Shown here one piece after another: positions 14,761 through 16,908 of a DNA stretch of 16,908 nucleotides. Numbering within the stretch: position 1 is the first letter of the stretch; the number at the start of each line of letters is the position of its first letter. The notes beneath the pieces are model-generated. The model was not told where the DNA came from. It was given only the letters and a program-made list of their open reading frames with translations, and searched no databases. Both the position numbers and the translations under genes were made by a program. The stretch comes from Chthoniobacterales bacterium. Lineage in GTDB: Bacteria; Verrucomicrobiota; Verrucomicrobiia; Chthoniobacterales; UBA10450. The stretch spans positions 1 through 16,908 of the forward strand of contig JACCZO010000131.1 in assembly GCA_013695925.1 (NCBI GenBank), given 5' to 3'.

Positions 14761-15099
14761 TCACACTGCCTTCTCGCCAATCTCTTCCGTGCGAATGCGG
14801 ACCGCGTGCTCGACCGGCAGGACAAAAACTTTCCCGTCCCCGATCTTGCCGGTCTTGGCTGCGCTCACGACCACGCTGACCGCCTTGTCCACCATCTCGT
14901 CGCCGAGGACAACTTCCACTTTCACCTTCGGCAAGAAATCGACCGTGTATTCGCTGCCGCGATAAATTTCCGTGTGCCCTTTCTGGCGCCCGAATCCCTT
15001 TACTTCTGTCACCGTCATTCCCTCGATCCCGAGCTCGGCGAGAGCCTCTTTTACTTCCTCGAGTTTAAATGGCTTGATGATGGCTTCGAGTTTTTTCAT
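14761..15099 (-). CDS. glnB: Nitrogen regulatory protein P-II
   Basis: The 112-residue product has the exact PII length and fold. It opens 'MKKLEAIIKPFKLEEVKEALAE'; the T-loop follows 'VTEVKGFGRQKGHTEIYRGSEYTVDFLPK', with Y51 as the uridylylation site, and the C-terminal part 'GKIGDGKVFVLPVEHAVRIRTEE' is the B- and C-loop region that binds ATP and 2-oxoglutarate. PII senses carbon and nitrogen state and controls GlnE-type adenylylation of GlnA and other targets. It precedes glnA on the same strand. The absence of an amtB neighbour favours the name glnB over glnK, but sequence alone does not settle it. Confidence 0.95.
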   Translation of the reverse strand: MKKLEAIIKPFKLEEVKEALAELGIEGMTVTEVKGFGRQKGHTEIYRGSEYTVDFLPKVKVEVVLGDEMVDKAVSVVVSAAKTGKIGDGKVFVLPVEHAVRIRTEEIGEKAV

Positions 15100-15195
15100 G
15101 CGCGTTACAGTGGTGGTGCCCGGTCGATTTTCAATCGGGCTAATGCAAGAAAATCAGAGATCGCCAGTCCAGCGCAAGCGCGGATTTGCGATAAA

Positions 15196-15327
15196 TGTCG
15201 CTGCCCCGGGCGATGGTAGCGGGGGTCGGGCTCGATCGGCTCCGATTTCACGGCCGCGGCGAGCGATCGCTTCGAGCAGCCAAAGGCAAAGAAGCTGGCG
15301 CAGCAGGCCCTGGCCGAAATGGATTAG
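15196..15327 (+). pseudogene. Possible C-terminal coding fragment of an unknown gene
   Basis: The last 35 codons before a TAG at 15325 read '...FTAAASDRFEQPKAKKLAQQALAEMD', which looks like a natural charged, helical C-terminus. It is cut by a TAG at 15217 on the 5' side and has no start of its own. The fragment may be a remnant of a lost gene, but it is too short to identify and could be chance. Confidence 0.25.
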
Positions 15328-15357
15328 AGCGTCTCAGCTATACAGGGAGGTTGGAGG

Positions 15358-15375
15358 GACGGGCGCTGTCCCGTC
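15358..15375. repeat. Intergenic palindrome GACGGG-N6-CCCGTC
   Basis: A perfect 6-bp inverted repeat surrounds a 6-nt loop (GACGGGCGCTGTCCCGTC). It stands between the small fragment ending at 15327 and the pullulanase remnant. It looks like a REP-type word, but only one copy is in this window. Confidence 0.4.
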
Positions 15376-15376
15376 A

Positions 15377-15590
15377 GTGTTTCTCGAACTGTTCCACTAC
15401 GTCCGCGACCTGATCGCGTTGCGGAAAGCGCACTCGATGTTTCGCCTGCGCACCCGCGAGCAGATCCCGTCGCGCGTGAAATTCCTCGAGGCGCCTAACG
15501 AGAAGCTGCGGATGTTCACGATCCGCGCCGCCGGCGTCCCGGGCGAAACATGTATCAAACTGCTCGAACTCCACATCCTCCAATCATTTC
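15377..15590 (+). pseudogene. Remnant of the C-terminal region of a type I pullulanase (glycoside hydrolase family 13)
   Basis: Frame 2 encodes 'FHYVRDLIALRKAHSMFRLRTREQIPSRVKFLEAPNEKLRMFTI' (from about 15392). This matches the join between the catalytic barrel and C-terminal beta domain of pullulanases and related debranching enzymes, in which 'YVxxLIxLRxxHPAFR' is followed by a beta-rich 'V.FL' segment. No start codon or catalytic part precedes it: a TAG-bearing segment and a palindrome lie upstream. On the 3' side, similarity fades after 'VPGETCIKLLELHILQS', just before a CRISPR-like repeat. The frame stays open to 15678, but no function is expected. It contains a reverse CGTTAGGC site (15493-15500). 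The family call rests on motif memory only. Confidence 0.6.
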
Positions 15591-15591
15591 C

Positions 15592-15620
15592 GGTTTCCCC
15601 ACCCGCGTGGGGATGGTCCC
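15592..15620 (+). CRISPR. Solitary type I-E-like CRISPR repeat unit
   Basis: These 29 nt begin GGTTTCCCCAC and end GTGGGGATGGTCCC, with the stem CCCCAC/GTGGGG around a 4-nt loop. Length, stem position and the ATGGTCC end all match subtype I-E repeats (typically GTxTTCCCCxCxx...GTGGGGATGxxCC). No second copy is found about 61 nt up- or downstream, and no cas gene is in the window, so this is a single unit and not an array. It directly follows the pullulanase remnant. It could be a decayed or collapsed array end, a lone off-target integration site, or a chance hairpin. Confidence 0.4.
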
Positions 15621-15664
15621 CGGGTGCGCGAAGATCCGTCCAGACAGTTGCAAACTTTTCCTTA

Positions 15665-15830
15665 GGGGGCGTCTAAAAAGTCGGGCTTCGGACGGAAGTC
15701 AGGCTTCCAGCCTGACTCGGCAGGCGGGCATCTTGCCTGCCTGATGCGATGCGACGGGCTGGAAGTCCGTCGGCCGAGTCAGGCAAGATGCCCGACTTCC
15801 GCTGCCGCTCCGCCTCTTTTAGACGCCCTC
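15665..15830. mobile_element. Non-coding palindromic element with 12-bp terminal inverted repeats (MITE-like)
   Basis: The ends GGGCGTCTAAAA (15667-15678) and TTTTAGACGCCC (15817-15828) are perfect inverted repeats. Nested inside are AAGTCGGGC/GCCCGACTT (15678-15686, 15790-15798) and GGGCATCTTGCCTG/CAGGCAAGATGCCC (15726-15739, 15780-15793). There are two local hairpins, CAGGCTTCCAGCCTG (15700-15714) and GCAGGC...GCCTGC (15720-15740). Nearly the whole 165 bp can fold. No ORF of its own is present. TTAG occurs just outside both ends (15662-15665 and 15832-15835), which might be a target duplication. Movement would need a transposase in trans; a static palindromic repeat is the alternative. Confidence 0.55.
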
Positions 15831-15910
15831 TTTAGCGGCAGGGCGATGATCGCCGTTAGTAAACCTGAATTAGGCAATTCTGATATGCGCGGTGGACGGA
15901 AGCCAGTGAT

Positions 15911-15940
15911 CCACGGATCGTGGCGCTCCCTTTCTATAAT
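15911..15940 (+). promoter_or_regulatory. Candidate promoter with dyad upstream of the DUF72 gene
   Basis: A perfect TATAAT lies at 15935-15940, 63 bp before the DUF72 ATG. The -35 position (about 15912-15917) has no good match, but it is occupied by the dyad CCACG-GAT-CGTGG (15911-15923), which could bind a regulator. The -10 match is good; the regulatory reading is speculative. Confidence 0.3.
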
Positions 15941-16002
15941 CAAAGTTGCGTTCAGGCGGGTGCAAAGTCTTCTCATGCCATGCTTGAACAGAACTGCCCG
16001 TT

Positions 16003-16908
16003 ATGAGGAGAATCCTGGTCGGAACCGCCAGTTGGTCGGACCCCGGTTTTGTCGAGCGCTGGTATCCGCCGAAGCTGCCGGCGGGAGAGCGGTTGCCTTG
16101 GTACGCGCAGCATTTCGACATGGTTGAAGTGAACTCGACTTTCTACGCGGTGCCGGAGAGGCGTGTAGTCGAGCGCTGGAATCGGTCCACCCCGGACAAC
16201 TTTGTCTTCAACGTGAAATTGCACCGCCTGCTTTCGCGCCATGCCGCCACTCTGAAGTCGCTCCCGCCCGCGTTGCAGCGCAACGCAGCGGCCGATGGGA
16301 AAGGCAAGGTCGAGCTGACCCGCAAACTGGAGGAAGCACTGCTCGAGCAGATCGTGGCTGCGGTCGAACCGCTGCGCGCCGCAGAAAAGTTTGGCGCTTT
16401 TCTGCTCCAGCTTTCGCCCGCCTTTTCCCCGCGGAAACACGAGCTGGCGGAACTGGACGATTTGCTGGCTCGCCTGGCGCCGTTAGGCGTGGTGGTGGAA
16501 TTGCGTAATCGCAATTGGACAGAGGGCAAACAACTTGAAGAGACGCTCGATTTTTTTCGCGATCACAAAACCGCGCTCGCGCTGGTCGATGCCCCTAAGG
16601 AACCTCATTTCACCATCATGCCGAGCGAGCTCGATGAGGTAACCAATCCGCGCCTCGCCTACCTGCGCCTGCATGGCCGCAACGCCGAAGCCTACCTCCG
16701 CGGCAAGACGGTCGCGGAGAGGTTTTATTACGACTACAGCGATGAGGAGATCGCGGAGGTGGCGAAACGTGCGCACAAACTCGCGGGCAACGCCGAGTCG
16801 GTCCATATTGTATTCAACAACAACGCGCTCGATTTTGCGCCGCATGCCGCTCTCCGGCTGCGCGCCGCACTCGGTCAGATCGTGCGGGAACCGGCGCGCG
16901 AGCCAGAT
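16003..16908 (+). CDS. DUF72 family protein (TIM-barrel, YecE-like), 3' end outside the window
   Basis: From ATG 16003 the frame stays open for 302 codons to the window edge. The start is well limited: an in-frame TGA lies at 15985. The product opens 'MRRILVGTASWSDPGFVERWYPP' with 'FDMVEVNSTFYAVPE' (about 38-52), both DUF72 hallmarks, and continues with 'FNVKLHRLLSRH', 'FLLQLSPAFSP', 'VVVELRNRNW', 'LAYLRLHGRN', 'RFYYDYSDEEIAEVAKRAH' and 'VHIVFNNNALDFAP'. The family forms a TIM-barrel fold, and its biochemical role is not established. The observed length already covers the usual family core, so little is probably missing. There is no clear ribosome binding site. It contains a CGTTAGGC site (16481). 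Confidence 0.9.
   Translation, partial: MRRILVGTASWSDPGFVERWYPPKLPAGERLPWYAQHFDMVEVNSTFYAVPERRVVERWNRSTPDNFVFNVKLHRLLSRHAATLKSLPPALQRNAAADGKGKVELTRKLEEALLEQIVAAVEPLRAAEKFGAFLLQLSPAFSPRKHELAELDDLLARLAPLGVVVELRNRNWTEGKQLEETLDFFRDHKTALALVDAPKEPHFTIMPSELDEVTNPRLAYLRLHGRNAEAYLRGKTVAERFYYDYSDEEIAEVAKRAHKLAGNAESVHIVFNNNALDFAPHAALRLRAALGQIVREPAREPD

Larger units (their letters stand above)
264..16488. repeat. Thirteen dispersed copies of the octamer CGTTAGGC
   Basis: The plus strand carries CGTTAGGC beginning at 264, 3192, 4646, 6323, 7566, 12497, 13137 and 16481. The reverse form GCCTAACG begins at 5060, 7450, 10060, 13351 and 15493. Nine of the 13 have T before the octamer when read in one orientation, giving TCGTTAGGC. 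Three more sites keep seven bases (GTTAGGC or its reverse: 2884, 3689, 14602). Sites lie inside genes of both strands, on the stop codons at 269 and 10065, and in spacers. The entry spans the first to the last copy; the DNA between copies is not part of the repeat. Confidence 0.85.

Noticed and set aside
14643..14879. Plus-strand ATG preceded by AAGGAG
   Set aside because: It lies in the palindromic spacer and continues antisense to glnB; the Shine-Dalgarno match is a chance part of the repeat region.
15100..15200. Sigma54 promoter upstream of glnB
   Set aside because: On the minus strand TGG and TTGCA are present but 19 bp apart from GG to GC instead of 12.
15592..15660. A CRISPR array
   Set aside because: Only one repeat-like unit exists; no second copy at array spacing and no cas gene in the window.

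Overview
The window looks like chromosomal DNA of a GC-rich Gram-negative bacterium, most likely from the Verrucomicrobiota (Chthoniobacterales-like). The reasons are the composition of the type II secretion (T2SS) genes, pseudopilins with an 'AFTLLE' processing site, a PilMN/PilO/PilP-type inner-membrane assembly, and mosaic intergenic palindromic repeats. The taxonomic call is inference; no rRNA or other marker gene is present.

Layout. (1) 1-269: the 3' end of a glucose/sorbosone-dehydrogenase-like gene. (2) 309-1330 (-): an FTR1-type iron permease inactivated by a 1-base deletion in a homopolymer and an in-frame TGA. (3) 1492-6303 (+): a tightly overlapping T2SS operon, gspH-gspI-gspJ-gspK-gspL-gspM, ending in a secreted PilP/GspC-like gene. 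(4) 6345-9114 (-): a convergent second T2SS operon, gspF - unknown secreted protein - gspG. The ATPase GspE, the secretin GspD and the prepilin peptidase are not in the window. (5) 9190-11190 (+): an alpha/beta hydrolase and a LOG-family protein. (6) 11217-15099 (-): glnB - glnA - serine hydrolase - tatA - acyl carrier protein, all on one strand; glnA and the hydrolase are 4 nt apart. (7) 15100-16002: about 900 bp without an intact gene, holding a pullulanase C-terminal remnant, a single 29-nt type I-E-like CRISPR repeat, a roughly 165-bp nested palindromic element with 12-bp terminal inverted repeats, and smaller palindromes. (8) 16003-end (+): a DUF72 gene cut by the window edge.

How the genes work together. 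The two T2SS operons encode the pseudopilus (G, H, I, J, K) and the inner-membrane platform (F, L, M and a PilP/GspC-like partner) that moves folded proteins across the outer membrane. glnB and glnA form a nitrogen-assimilation pair in which both regulatory tyrosines (PII Y51, GS Y402) are present, so covalent control by GlnD and GlnE is plausible. tatA would export folded proteins to the periplasm, from which a T2SS can take its substrates.

The most unusual signal is not a gene. The asymmetric octamer CGTTAGGC (usually TCGTTAGGC) occurs 13 times on the two strands, roughly 20 times more often than base composition predicts. It lies inside genes, across stop codons and in spacers, at about the density known for DNA uptake sequences. 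It may be a DNA-uptake or Chi-like word of this lineage.
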